Assembly: GCF_019880385.1 (NCBI RefSeq)
Contig: NZ_CP082273.1
Location: forward strand, 1,984,001 to 2,048,000
Length of the DNA: 64,000 nucleotides
Direction of reading: 5' to 3'
Origin: Nocardioides coralli
GTDB taxonomy: Bacteria > Actinomycetota > Actinomycetes > Propionibacteriales > Nocardioidaceae
Below, piece by piece: positions 36,187 through 45,005 of the stretch. The notes below the pieces were generated by a model that had not been told where the DNA came from, did no database searches, and was given only the letters and a program-made list of their open reading frames with translations. The translations under genes were made by a program, and so were the position numbers. Within the stretch, counting starts at the first letter, position 1; every line of letters begins with the position of its first letter.

Positions 36187-37101
36187 ATGAACCAGTCGCA
36201 CCGACCACGAGCCGCGACAGTCCGGTGGAGTCCGCGGCTCCTCAACGACATCGTCAACGCACCGGATCTCACTACGGCGGCGGAACACCTGGGGGTCAAC
36301 GGCATCCCCGTTTTTCCGTGCGTCCCCGGCGGCAAGCGCCCGCTGACCGCCCACGGCTTCCAAGACGCCAGCGCCGAGCGGGACGTCATCGACTTCTGGT
36401 GGCGACGACACCCTGACGCCAACATCGGCGTGCCGACCGGCGCGGCCGGTGGCGTCGACGTGGTCGACGTCGATGTTCACAAGACCGTCTCTGGATACCC
36501 CGCCTTCGAGCACGCACGGCGGGCCGGATTTGTCGAAGGCTGGGCCTGGCTGGTCCGCACCCCGTCAGGCGGGTTGCATGCCTACTTCCTCCACACAGGC
36601 GAGCGCGAGCAGCGGTCGTGGCAGGTGCCGGGCAAGCACATCGACTTCCGGGGTGACGGCGGATACATCATCGTCCCGCCCTCCCGGGTGACCGGCGAGG
36701 ACGGTGCAACCCGCAGCTACGAGCAGATCGCGGTCGCATCCCACCATCCCGGCGCGGTGGACGCCAACGGGCTCCGAGGGTTCCTCGACCCGCCCCGGCC
36801 AATGCGCCCTCCAACCGACCTCCCGGCGGTCGGCGCGAGGCCGGACAAGCTCGCCGCCTGGGTCGCATGCCGACCCGAAGGCGGCCGTAACGGTGGCCTG
36901 TTCTGGGCGGCCTGCCGGATGGCCGAAGAGGGCCACGACCTGAGCACAACGACGTCACTGCTCGGCGAGGCGGCGTACTCCGCTGGCCTTCCCGAGCGGG
37001 AGGCGACGGCGACGATCCGGTCGGCGTACCGGATCGCGACTCGACTCGGGCCGGCGAGCCAGCCGCGCCCTACGAACGCGGTTGAGGCGGTAGGACTGTG
37101 A
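36187..37101 (+). CDS. bifunctional DNA primase/polymerase (prim-pol) domain protein
   Basis: 304 aa. The N-terminal half is an archaeo-eukaryotic primase: GIPVFPCVPGGKRPLTAHGF, FWWRRHPDANIGVPTG, the metal motif VDVVDVDVH, and TPSGGLHAYF. It would prime or copy element DNA during ICE replication or after transfer. No helicase domain is fused, unlike phage D5-type proteins. ATG 36187 is preceded by GAGG at long spacing; an upstream GTG is possible. First gene of the replication/maintenance set, overlapping the next by GTGA. Confidence 0.85.
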   Translation: MNQSHRPRAATVRWSPRLLNDIVNAPDLTTAAEHLGVNGIPVFPCVPGGKRPLTAHGFQDASAERDVIDFWWRRHPDANIGVPTGAAGGVDVVDVDVHKTVSGYPAFEHARRAGFVEGWAWLVRTPSGGLHAYFLHTGEREQRSWQVPGKHIDFRGDGGYIIVPPSRVTGEDGATRSYEQIAVASHHPGAVDANGLRGFLDPPRPMRPPTDLPAVGARPDKLAAWVACRPEGGRNGGLFWAACRMAEEGHDLSTTTSLLGEAAYSAGLPEREATATIRSAYRIATRLGPASQPRPTNAVEAVGL

Positions 37102-37472
37102 ACACGCCAGACCCCTACGTGCGCCACCTTGACCGCACTCCCCCAGAACCTGCTCCGACCCCGGATGCCGAGAAGGCGGTCGATGCCCTCGCCGTCCATA
37201 AGGACCCGTCGGTCCCGAGCTCCGGTGCCAGGCAGGAGACAGACCGATCTCAGCCGAGCGTCGCCTGGGTTCGTCCCAGCGAGATGCCGACTCTGCTCGG
37301 CTCGAAGTTCGTACGTCGCGGAATCGACCTCCAGGCCGAGCTGACCCGCCGCGCGCGTCGTAGCCCTGGCGCTGTCGTCTCCAAGGCGTCGCGCCGCACC
37401 ACCCGCACCTCGATCGCTCGACCTGACACCACAGGCCCGAGCATCACCGACCAAAAAGGACTCGGGCTATGA
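37098..37472 (+). CDS. hypothetical ICE protein (124 aa)
   Basis: 124 aa from GTG 37098. Pro/Asp-rich first half, then a basic Arg/Ser/Thr tail (LTRRARRSPGAVVSKASRRTTRTS). No domain recognised. It is coupled to both neighbours by 4-bp overlaps, so probably acts with the prim-pol or ParB-like protein. Confidence 0.65.
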   Translation: MNTPDPYVRHLDRTPPEPAPTPDAEKAVDALAVHKDPSVPSSGARQETDRSQPSVAWVRPSEMPTLLGSKFVRRGIDLQAELTRRARRSPGAVVSKASRRTTRTSIARPDTTGPSITDQKGLGL

Positions 37473-38317
37473 CCGCACCGACCTTTGCAACCGCTGAGGG
37501 GCTGCGGCTCCTCTTGCTCGACCTCGCGTACGCCGGACGGCACGCGTGGCAGACCAGCCCGGAAGCCGCCGAGCTGATGACCTACACGATGGACAAGTAC
37601 GCCGGCCTCGCCCACAAGCACGGCCTCGAACCAAGCGATGCTGCCGTCGCCGCCTTCGAGGTGATGCGGATGCGATCCACTCGCGTCGCCGAGGACCCGT
37701 GGGCCGTCGTCACCCACGCCGTCGAGCTCTCGCTGATCTACGACTCCCGCGCCGAGGGACTGCTCTGCTCGACCGGACAGGCGCGCAAGACGGCCGGCCT
37801 CGACTACCACGACGCCGAGCGGTTCGCGGATCGCGATTCGGAGATCGCGGACTATCACCCGGCGTTCCACTTCTTCGCCAAGATGCCCGACCCGTACGCC
37901 GAGAAGGAGGACAACGCTGACGGCGAGCCGACCAACGCCTTCTTCGCCCTCGACAAGGTCGTGGAGTTCTTCGTAGACCTCGGCTGGCCTCCCACCAGTG
38001 CGCGGCTCGCGGTGGAGTACGTCGCCGCAAGGCTCAGTCGCTGCGGCAAGCCCGAGATCGCCTACAAGTCCCTGCTCCGAGAGGGCGACGGCCCGGGCTT
38101 CCTGGACATCGGGAAAGACGCTTGGATGTACGTGCTCCGCGCTGTAGTTGGTGACCCGCACCCCGATTTCGCGGGCACCACGAGGAGCCATGGCCTGCTC
38201 AAGCAAGCAGCGATGGGCTTCTCGGTCACCGAACTCTTCGACGACAAGGGCCTCGTCCACATGGTCGAGGCAGCCGCACCGGACCTCACCACCGAGCCAG
38301 GTGAGAGCTTTGTCTGA
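37469..38317 (+). CDS. hypothetical ICE protein (282 aa)
   Basis: 282 aa, predicted soluble and mostly helical, with no motif I can name. It starts MTAPTFATAEGLRLLLLDLAYAG and includes a low-hydrophobic acidic segment (PDPYAEKEDNADGEP). It overlaps the previous gene by ATGA and the ParB-like gene by 8 bp. Replication/partition context. Confidence 0.7.
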   Translation: MTAPTFATAEGLRLLLLDLAYAGRHAWQTSPEAAELMTYTMDKYAGLAHKHGLEPSDAAVAAFEVMRMRSTRVAEDPWAVVTHAVELSLIYDSRAEGLLCSTGQARKTAGLDYHDAERFADRDSEIADYHPAFHFFAKMPDPYAEKEDNADGEPTNAFFALDKVVEFFVDLGWPPTSARLAVEYVAARLSRCGKPEIAYKSLLREGDGPGFLDIGKDAWMYVLRAVVGDPHPDFAGTTRSHGLLKQAAMGFSVTELFDDKGLVHMVEAAAPDLTTEPGESFV

Positions 38318-39296
38318 GCGCGGCCACATCGAGCTCGACCGCTCCATTGGCACCATCGTCGTCGGCGAACGCCACCGCCGGGATACCGGCGACCTGACCC
38401 CACTGATGGACTCCTTGAAGCGAGTCGGCCTTCTTCAACCCGTCACCATCACCCCCGACGGCTACCTGATCTGCGGCTACCGTCGACTCGAAGCGGCCAA
38501 GCGACTCGCCTGGAGCACTTTGCGTGTGTGGGTGCGGTCCGGGATCAGCGACGAGCTGACGCGGCTCCTCGCCGAGCGGGACGAGAACGTCACCCACAAG
38601 CCGCTCTCCAACATCGAGGCCGCGCATCTGTACGACGAGATGAAGACCCTGCTTCAGGAGGATGCAGCCCGTCGCCAGAGGGCGTCGCAGTTCGGACACG
38701 GAAATGACAAACCCGCAGGTCAGCACGGTGGTTCCGAATCGGAACCACCGGGAGCACCCGGCAGGACACGACACCAGGCGGCCCTTCTGGTCACGCAGCG
38801 GGCATCCCACAACCGGCTGGAGGCGATCCTGGAGATCGAGCGCGTGGCTGCTGACCGCGGACTCCCAAAGGACGTCCGGAAGGTCGCTGAGGACGAGCTG
38901 GCCGCAATCCGCAACGGCGGCCCGGTCGATCCTGGCTACCAACGCGTGATGGCCGCCAGGCGCATCGCCGCGATGATGGCGCCCGGAGCCGAGGCCGAGC
39001 TCAACGAGGAAGCCGAGAGGGCCCTCCAGCAAGCCAAAGAAGACCGGCGCCGTCGCATCCGGGAGAACAAACGGCGGCGCGAGGATGAGGCCGCCAACCG
39101 GAAGCGCTCCACACGCTCCTTCAACCTCAAGTGGGCCGAGATGGACGGCTGGTCGAAGAAGTACGACGTCGAGCAAGTCGCCCGCGAGATCAAGCCCGAT
39201 GACTGGGCGCTCTTCCTGCGCGTCATCGACGAGACCAAGGCGTTCGCCGAAGCCGTCGCCCTCGCCAAGGAGTCGGGCGGCACACCTGAGTCGTGA
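38310..39296 (+). CDS. ParB/Spo0J-like nuclease-domain protein
   Basis: 328 aa from TTG 38310, supported by AGGTGAGA at 5-nt spacing and by the position of the domain. The ParB N-terminal domain is visible: ERGHIELDRSIGTIVVGERHR, DLTPLMDSLKRVGLLQPVTI, and YLICGYRRLEAAKRLAW (the GxRR motif). A long charged helix (ALQQAKEDRRRRIRENKRRR) follows. It may partition the excised element or bind a regulatory site. No ParA partner is adjacent. Confidence 0.8.
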   Translation: MSERGHIELDRSIGTIVVGERHRRDTGDLTPLMDSLKRVGLLQPVTITPDGYLICGYRRLEAAKRLAWSTLRVWVRSGISDELTRLLAERDENVTHKPLSNIEAAHLYDEMKTLLQEDAARRQRASQFGHGNDKPAGQHGGSESEPPGAPGRTRHQAALLVTQRASHNRLEAILEIERVAADRGLPKDVRKVAEDELAAIRNGGPVDPGYQRVMAARRIAAMMAPGAEAELNEEAERALQQAKEDRRRRIRENKRRREDEAANRKRSTRSFNLKWAEMDGWSKKYDVEQVAREIKPDDWALFLRVIDETKAFAEAVALAKESGGTPES

Positions 39297-39323
39297 CCAC
39301 CCCGACTCACGAAGGCCACGCCG

Positions 39324-40001
39324 ATGCTCTACCCGACCACAGCTGACGACCTCCGCCGCCGACGCCTGATCGTCGCCGGTGTCGCAACCGCCCTGTTGCT
39401 GATCGCGTTCGTGACGTACGCCGTGTTGGTCCACCGGGCGCACTCCCCCAGCGCTGCGTCGACCAAGGCGCAGGCGCCGATCGAGTTGACGGAGGTCCAC
39501 GACGTCCCGGCAGTGACCGAACTCCCTGAACTGCGCCGGACGTCGGACCCCGAGACCTTCGCTCGTCAGGTCGCTGAGGCGATCTTCGCGTGGAACACCG
39601 CGACGCTCGTCTCCAGGACCGACCACATCGAGCTACTAATCGAAGTCGCCGACCCGACCGGCGAGTCCACGCCCGGCCTGGTGTCCGACCTCGACAACTA
39701 CCTGCCGACGCAGGACGCGTGGGTCGAACTGACCAAGTACGAGACGGAGCAATGGCTCACCGTGGACTCGGTCAGCACCCCAACCAAGTGGGCCGAAGCC
39801 GAGGCGCAGGCCGGTGACGAACTGCTTCCCGGCACGACGGCCCTCACGATCCACGGCACGCGCCACCGCTCCGGGATCTGGGAGGGCGAGCCTGTCTCGT
39901 CCGAGCACGACGTGGCGTTCACCCTCTTCCTCGTCTGCGCCCCGTCGTACCCCGAGTGCCACCTGCTCCGGCTGTCGATGCTCGGCAAGCCGCTGGACTG
40001 A
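39324..40001 (+). CDS. VirB8/TcpC-like conjugation membrane protein
   Basis: 225 aa. A short cytoplasmic N-terminus (DDLRRRR), one membrane helix (LIVAGVATALLLIAFVTYAVL) and an extracytoplasmic NTF2-like domain match the plan of VirB8 homologues such as TcpC. Its place just before the M23 hydrolase and TrbL-type genes fits. Sequence resemblance is to the architecture, not a catalytic motif. Confidence 0.65.
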   Translation: MLYPTTADDLRRRRLIVAGVATALLLIAFVTYAVLVHRAHSPSAASTKAQAPIELTEVHDVPAVTELPELRRTSDPETFARQVAEAIFAWNTATLVSRTDHIELLIEVADPTGESTPGLVSDLDNYLPTQDAWVELTKYETEQWLTVDSVSTPTKWAEAEAQAGDELLPGTTALTIHGTRHRSGIWEGEPVSSEHDVAFTLFLVCAPSYPECHLLRLSMLGKPLD

Positions 40002-40004
40002 CCG

Positions 40005-41087
40005 ATGGGCAAGGTTGTCGCTGGCGGACTGGTCGCCCTCCTTCTCGGCCCGGCCTGCATCCTGCTGGGTCTTGGAGCGCTCATGAGTCCAGCAGCGCAG
40101 GCCGAGAACCAGTGCCTCATTTCGCCGGCATCTACTCCGGTCGGTGGGGCTGCGCCCACGCTCCCCGAGACCGCCCGAGTGGTCGTCCCGCTCCCTGGCG
40201 GGACTTGGGTGCGAACAAGTGGCTTCGGGATGCGGGTCCACCCGGTCACTGGCGAGTACAAGCTGCACACCGGCGTCGACCTCTCCGCGCCAGCCGGGAC
40301 GCACATCCTCGCCGCCGCCGACGGCCGCGTGGCGTTCGCCGGACCAGCCACGGGCTACGGCCACCTCATTCTGATCGAGCACACCGTCGGAGGAAAGCGG
40401 GTTGCCACCGGCTACGCCCACATGTACGCGAATGGCATCCATGTCGAAGCCGGCGATACCGTCACCGCCGGGCAGTACATTGCCGACGTCGGCTCCGACG
40501 GCTACTCCACCGGCACACACCTGCACTTCGAGGTCCGACCCGGCGGCACCGACGCTGCACCAGTCGACCCGGAGCCCTGGATGGCCTCGAACGGCGCGGC
40601 AAACGTCGAGGGTGGCTCAGCCACGAGTGACGCGGGGTGCAGCAGCGGTGGTCCGGCGTCGCCGTACAACGGCGTCAACCCCGATGGTCTTGTCGACGAC
40701 CCGACCTCGGACGGCCAGATCACCGAGCGGACCGCGCACATCCTCTCTCAGGTCCAGAAGAACTTCCCCAACTCCCAGTGGGCGTGCTGGTCGCCGCGCT
40801 CGGGGAAGTCGGAGCACCCCCTTGGCCGAGCCTGCGACGGCACCTTCGGCAACTCGATCGGCACCGCAGCAAGCGGCCATGCGCTCGACTACGGCTGGAA
40901 GGTCACCAACTGGCTGAAGGAGAACGCCGAGACCCTCGGCGTTGAGTACCTCATCTGGCAGGGACGCATCTGGTCGGTAGCGCGAGCGTACGAGGGCTGG
41001 CGACCTTACGACGGCGGCGGGATGCGCGATCCCAACAGCGTGACCGGCGGACACTACGACCATTGTCACTGGACGGCTCGGGCATAG
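40005..41087 (+). CDS. M23-family peptidoglycan hydrolase of the transfer apparatus
   Basis: 360 aa. An N-terminal signal/anchor helix precedes a LytM/M23 domain with GMRVHPVTGEYKLHTGVD, and HLHFEVRPGG supplying zinc ligands. A C-terminal domain of about 140 aa (RSGKSEHPLGRACDG... HYDHCHW) resembles the domain attached to peptidases in ICEs and may bind cell wall. It would open peptidoglycan for the transfer channel. 4 bp after the VirB8-like gene. Confidence 0.88.
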   Translation: MGKVVAGGLVALLLGPACILLGLGALMSPAAQAENQCLISPASTPVGGAAPTLPETARVVVPLPGGTWVRTSGFGMRVHPVTGEYKLHTGVDLSAPAGTHILAAADGRVAFAGPATGYGHLILIEHTVGGKRVATGYAHMYANGIHVEAGDTVTAGQYIADVGSDGYSTGTHLHFEVRPGGTDAAPVDPEPWMASNGAANVEGGSATSDAGCSSGGPASPYNGVNPDGLVDDPTSDGQITERTAHILSQVQKNFPNSQWACWSPRSGKSEHPLGRACDGTFGNSIGTAASGHALDYGWKVTNWLKENAETLGVEYLIWQGRIWSVARAYEGWRPYDGGGMRDPNSVTGGHYDHCHWTARA

Positions 41088-41093
41088 CACCTG

Positions 41094-41387
41094 ATGACCA
41101 TGAAGATCCCCGCGATTCTGCCTCTCGTCGGCCCCGACTTCGGTGCCGTCGGCGGCTCTAGCCAGCTCCGCGCGATCGTCGGTGCGCTGCTGACCTACGG
41201 GTTGATCGTCGCCGTCCTGATGGTTGTCATCTGCGCGGCGACCTGGGCCATCGGCTCGGCTCAAGGCAGTTGGCAGACCGCGAGCAAGGCGAAGGTCGGG
41301 CTTTTCGTCGCACTTGGCGGTGCAGTGCTGACCGGTGGAGCACTCGCGTGGGCCAACTGGCTCCTCGACGTGGGAGCGACGTTGTGA
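41094..41387 (+). CDS. small two-helix membrane protein, DUF6112/VirB2-like
   Basis: 97 aa with two membrane helices (LLTYGLIVAVLMVVICAATW and VGLFVALGGAVLTGGALAW) separated by a short polar loop, similar to the protein at 43362-43679. The size and topology fit a VirB2/TrbC-type channel or pilin subunit. It overlaps the next gene by GTGA. Confidence 0.7.
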   Translation: MTMKIPAILPLVGPDFGAVGGSSQLRAIVGALLTYGLIVAVLMVVICAATWAIGSAQGSWQTASKAKVGLFVALGGAVLTGGALAWANWLLDVGATL

Positions 41388-42124
41388 GCGAGGAGCAGCT
41401 CGCCTTCGACATCGAGGGGATCTTCCACGAGGCGGCCGTCGAGTCGACTCCCGAGTGGCGTGGTGCTCCCCTGCACTTCACGACGGCGTACTACCCGCCG
41501 GCCGAGCTCGACGCGGCGCTGGACCATTGGATGTTCCTGCACGCGCACGACAAGACCCACGTCAACAGCAGAATGTGGCGCCACTCGATCTCCGTCCCCG
41601 ACAACGCGCAGGTCGCCGGACACGGGTTCGCGCTCTACTCGACCGACCTGCGCTGCGAGCCGTGGAAGCACTCCGACCGCCACGAGTCGTGCTTATGCGT
41701 GGGCGACCTGATGTGCCAGACGATCTGTGAACCGTGCGAGTGGAACGCCATCACCGACCACGAGAACGGCGCAGTCGAGTTGTGGCACGACCACGCACTC
41801 CCCGGCTGGCGCGAGCTCCCGATCGTCCCGTCAAGGTTGCGCGCGATGGACAAGGACCGGATGTCCAAGGCCACGAGGAGATGGATCGCCGAGCACGACC
41901 CCAATGCGATGCAAGTCCCGGGCGCGCCAATGGTCACCGAGCGTCGGCCCTTCGGCACGCGGCACGTCCCTGGCCGCTCACCCTGGGGCGGCTACGACAT
42001 CTCCCACACGGCCATCGACCCAGACCGCATCGTCGAGGGAGCCAAGCCGTTGCGCCTTACCAGCGACTTCCCAATGGAGCCGAATCGCTCGGCCGCGTCG
42101 TCAGATATGGGCCTCAGCCGCTGA
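41384..42124 (+). CDS. DUF6349-like cysteine-rich ICE protein
   Basis: 246 aa from GTG 41384. Conserved block LHFTTAYYPPAELDAALDHW, followed by His/Cys ligands (LRCEPWKHSDRHESCLCVGDLMC...CEPCEW), suggesting metal binding. This protein type recurs in actinobacterial ICEs; its role is unknown. Last plus-strand gene before the GIY-YIG cargo. Confidence 0.7.
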   Translation: MSEEQLAFDIEGIFHEAAVESTPEWRGAPLHFTTAYYPPAELDAALDHWMFLHAHDKTHVNSRMWRHSISVPDNAQVAGHGFALYSTDLRCEPWKHSDRHESCLCVGDLMCQTICEPCEWNAITDHENGAVELWHDHALPGWRELPIVPSRLRAMDKDRMSKATRRWIAEHDPNAMQVPGAPMVTERRPFGTRHVPGRSPWGGYDISHTAIDPDRIVEGAKPLRLTSDFPMEPNRSAASSDMGLSR

Positions 42125-42131
42125 GCGACTG

Positions 42132-43280
42132 CTACCGAGGCCAGTAGTAGAGCGAGTTCTGTGCACCCTTGGCCCGGCCGACCACTCGGTGGCCGTGGCG
42201 ACCGACAACCTCGTCGAAGAGAGCGCCTTCGCTGATTGGGGTGACCTTGAATGCCGTCTTGCTGATTGTGCGACCGCGCTTGTCGAGGCGATCCGTCACA
42301 ACGGATTCCCAAGAGTCGTGTTGGATCTCGAACAGCGCACGGGTGACACCACGGTGGACGGCAACGACGTGCTTGATGCCCCGTCGTTCGACGCTTGAAG
42401 GGCTGAGATTCCACCAGGCCGAAAGTGACTCGCCGATCGCCTCGAATGCCCGCACCCGGCTGGAACTTACGAGCCACTCGGGCTTGTAACCGGCGCCGTA
42501 CCGCGTGGTTCCGCCTGCGATAACCTCGCCCTCAGGCATGTCGTTCCACCCGTTGAGGGTGATCAGGAGCAGCGGCGTCTCGGTTGCCAGCGGTGGAGCG
42601 GCGTACTCGCCGATGATTGAGTCCAGCAGGCGCATCCCATGGCTGCGCGCGTCCTCGCGTCGTGCGTTCGTCAGTTGATCCTGGGCGGCGAGCGGGAGCC
42701 GCTGCCCATTTTCCCCCGGGGTGACGGGGAAGGTCATGAGCAAGTCGATCGCGGCGGCCTCGACAGCGGTGTACTCGCCAGCGGTCAACCCGTACCGCAG
42801 GATCCAGATCTCGTGCTCCATCCCCTGCTGCCGCAACTCGCTGATGTGTGTGTGTTTGCGAGACTGCTCGACGTCTCCGACCGCGGCAACATCGTTGGCC
42901 TCCAGGCCGTGCGCGGCGTAGCGCAGCCCACGGCCCTTGCCGACGTAAAACGGCACCCCATCGCGCGGGTCGACGAGGAGGTAGACGTACAGGCCGAGCT
43001 CGGCAGCGACCTGGTCAAGCACTGCGGGATCGACCGCAGGTTCATCGATCCACGGTGACAGCCTGGCGAGCGCCTTCGCGACCGCGACCGGCACCCCGCC
43101 TCCCAGGTTGTCGGCACCGAGGATGCGGACCAGCTCTTCGTGCGATTCGGCCTGAGCCCCGACGAACGACGCATAGACGTCCTCAGCAGACCGGCCAAGC
43201 CCGTTGGGGCCGCCATTCCACCGCTTCCAGGCCGGTGTCGCCTCCAGGGCATCAAGTGCCTGGCTCGTGATCGTGAACAT
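42132..43280 (-). CDS. GIY-YIG nuclease-domain protein (cargo)
   Basis: 382 aa from ATG 43280 (MFTITSQALDAL). The centre reads LYVYLLVDPRDGVPFYVGKGRGLRYAAHG, a GIY-YIG/LEM-3-like catalytic start with YxYLL for GIY and PFYVGKG for YIG. A later conserved segment (LLLITLNGWNDMPEGEVIAGG) forms a separate C-terminal domain. The gene is reversed relative to the transfer operon and fills the gap between two transfer modules exactly. Possible roles are defence or a homing-like endonuclease; the sequence does not decide. Confidence 0.72.
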   Translation of the reverse strand: MFTITSQALDALEATPAWKRWNGGPNGLGRSAEDVYASFVGAQAESHEELVRILGADNLGGGVPVAVAKALARLSPWIDEPAVDPAVLDQVAAELGLYVYLLVDPRDGVPFYVGKGRGLRYAAHGLEANDVAAVGDVEQSRKHTHISELRQQGMEHEIWILRYGLTAGEYTAVEAAAIDLLMTFPVTPGENGQRLPLAAQDQLTNARREDARSHGMRLLDSIIGEYAAPPLATETPLLLITLNGWNDMPEGEVIAGGTTRYGAGYKPEWLVSSSRVRAFEAIGESLSAWWNLSPSSVERRGIKHVVAVHRGVTRALFEIQHDSWESVVTDRLDKRGRTISKTAFKVTPISEGALFDEVVGRHGHRVVGRAKGAQNSLYYWPR

Positions 43281-43323
43281 CAGCAGAAGGCTACGTTCCG
43301 CTCCGGCCAAACGCGGCAGAACA

Positions 43324-43358
43324 CCTGAGCGAGTGAACCGTCCACTCACTCAGGAGGA
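43324..43358 (+). promoter_or_regulatory. hairpin overlapping the Shine-Dalgarno of the DUF6112-TrbL operon
   Basis: CCTGAGCGAGTG (43324-43335) pairs with CACTCACTCAGG (43343-43354), one C/A mismatch, seven-base loop. The 3' arm ends inside the AGGAGGA ribosome site (43352-43358) of GTG 43362. Confidence 0.6.
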
Positions 43359-43361
43359 ATC

Positions 43362-43679
43362 GTGATCAACCCCGGTCTACCCACCGCTGTCTTGTCGCTG
43401 TTGCCGCAGGACATCAACATCGGCCCGAACTCCAACGGGCTGCCGGGAATCAGCCAGCTCAAGAACATCGTCGGCGCGACGATGACCGTCGGCCTCATCC
43501 TCGCCGTACTCGCCCTGATCGTCTCGGCGGTCGTCTGGGCACTCGGCGCGAACTCGTCGAACCCGCACTTGGCTGGTCGCGGCAAGTTCGGCGTCCTGGT
43601 CGGGCTCGGTGCCGCGATCATCACCGGCGCGTCCGTCGCCCTCGTCAACTTCTTCTGGAACGTCGGCCAGTCCGTCTGA
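43362..43679 (+). CDS. small two-helix membrane protein, DUF6112/VirB2-like (paralogue)
   Basis: 105 aa from GTG 43362. Same pattern as the 97-aa protein: MTVGLILAVLALIVSAVVW, polar loop with GRGKFGVLVGLGAAIITGA. Shared residues between the two in the helices (TxGLI-AVL, G-x-LxGxxA) show they are paralogues. First gene of the TrbL-SCO6880 unit. Confidence 0.72.
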   Translation: MINPGLPTAVLSLLPQDINIGPNSNGLPGISQLKNIVGATMTVGLILAVLALIVSAVVWALGANSSNPHLAGRGKFGVLVGLGAAIITGASVALVNFFWNVGQSV

Positions 43680-43706
43680 CCGGGACAGCACGAGAGGAAC
43701 ACGACG

Positions 43707-45002
43707 ATGGTCGACGTCTGCGATGTACCTGTCATCTCATCCGTGTGCGATGTCGCGGGCGACGCGGCCGGAGCGCTGGTGTCCGCGCCCTTCGACTGGC
43801 TGGCTCAGGGCATGGGGCACGCTGCGGGCTGGATGTTCGAGGCCGTGTGGAAGGTCTTCGACTCGACCACGATGGTCGACGTCACCAGCAGTCAGTACAC
43901 CAAGGTCTACAACATCCTCTTCGGCATCGCCGTCTTCGTGATGCTTGGCTTCTTCATGCTCCAAGTCATCGGGGGCATGATCCGACGCGAACCAGCCGCA
44001 CTGTCGCGAGCAGCCCTCGGACTGGCGAAGTCGATCCTCGGCTCCTTCGTCGCGCTCGCTCTGCTGGCGACGGCCATGGAAGTCACCGACCAGCTCTGCA
44101 TCGGCATCGTCAACGCGGCTGGGACCAACATGGAGCAGATGGGCGACCGCGTCGCCCTGCTCACCACCGGACTCGTCGGGCTCAACCTCGCGGCGCCCGG
44201 CGCGGGTGCGATCCTGACGATCTTCATCGCTGGCCTTGCCATCGGCGCGGCAGGCATCGTGTGGATCAGCCTGCTCGTCCGCAAGGCACTACTCCTCATC
44301 GCGATCGTGTTCGCTCCGATTGCCCTCGCCGGGTCGAGCTGGGACCACACGCGCTCCTGGGTCAGCAAGTGGGCATCGTTCGTGATCGCCCTCATCCTCT
44401 CGAAGGTCGTCCTGGTGGTGATCTTCCTGCTCGCCACCGCACAGGTCTCCGCCCCCATCGACCGCGACATCCAGTCGGTGTCAGAGCCGATCGCCGGCGT
44501 CGTGCTGATGCTGATGGCCGGGTTCGCGCCGTACATGACCTACAAGGCGATCAACTTCATGGGCTTCGACATGTACCACGCGATGTCGGCCGAGCAGGAA
44601 GGCAAGTCGGCACTCAACCGCCCGATGCCGATCCCGATGAACCGCGCCCCGAGCTCACAGCCGAGCAAGGTGCTCGACGGCGGCGGCAATGGTGGCGGAT
44701 CACCCGCGCCGGCCGCAGCACCGACGGGTACGGGACCGTCAACCGGAGGTGCGGGTGCGGCTTCCTCGGGAGGAGGCGGCGGAGCAGCCGCGGGCGGGGC
44801 TGCCGCTGGCGGAGTCGCTGCTGGTGTGGTCGTGGCGAAGGAAGCCGCCACGGCCGGAGTCTGGACCGGCCAGGCGGTCGGCGGTGCCGCCTCGCAACAA
44901 GCAGACGCCGCCCAGAAGACCCCGGTCTCGTCCTCGGGCGCACCCCTGCCGCCGCATGTCGCGGACTCGATTCCTTCAAAGTCCAACGGGAAGAAGGGCT
45001 GA
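43707..45002 (+). CDS. TrbL/VirB6-like polytopic transfer protein
   Basis: 431 aa. About six hydrophobic helices lie between residues 65 and 280 (YNILFGIAVFVMLGFFML, ALLLIAIVFAPIALAGSSW). A Gly/Ala/Pro-rich low-complexity tail (residues about 320-400) follows, the usual form in actinobacterial ICEs. It probably forms part of the inner-membrane channel. RBS GAGAGGAACACGACG precedes ATG. Confidence 0.82.
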   Translation: MVDVCDVPVISSVCDVAGDAAGALVSAPFDWLAQGMGHAAGWMFEAVWKVFDSTTMVDVTSSQYTKVYNILFGIAVFVMLGFFMLQVIGGMIRREPAALSRAALGLAKSILGSFVALALLATAMEVTDQLCIGIVNAAGTNMEQMGDRVALLTTGLVGLNLAAPGAGAILTIFIAGLAIGAAGIVWISLLVRKALLLIAIVFAPIALAGSSWDHTRSWVSKWASFVIALILSKVVLVVIFLLATAQVSAPIDRDIQSVSEPIAGVVLMLMAGFAPYMTYKAINFMGFDMYHAMSAEQEGKSALNRPMPIPMNRAPSSQPSKVLDGGGNGGGSPAPAAAPTGTGPSTGGAGAASSGGGGGAAAGGAAAGGVAAGVVVAKEAATAGVWTGQAVGGAASQQADAAQKTPVSSSGAPLPPHVADSIPSKSNGKKG

Positions 45003-45005
45003 CCG

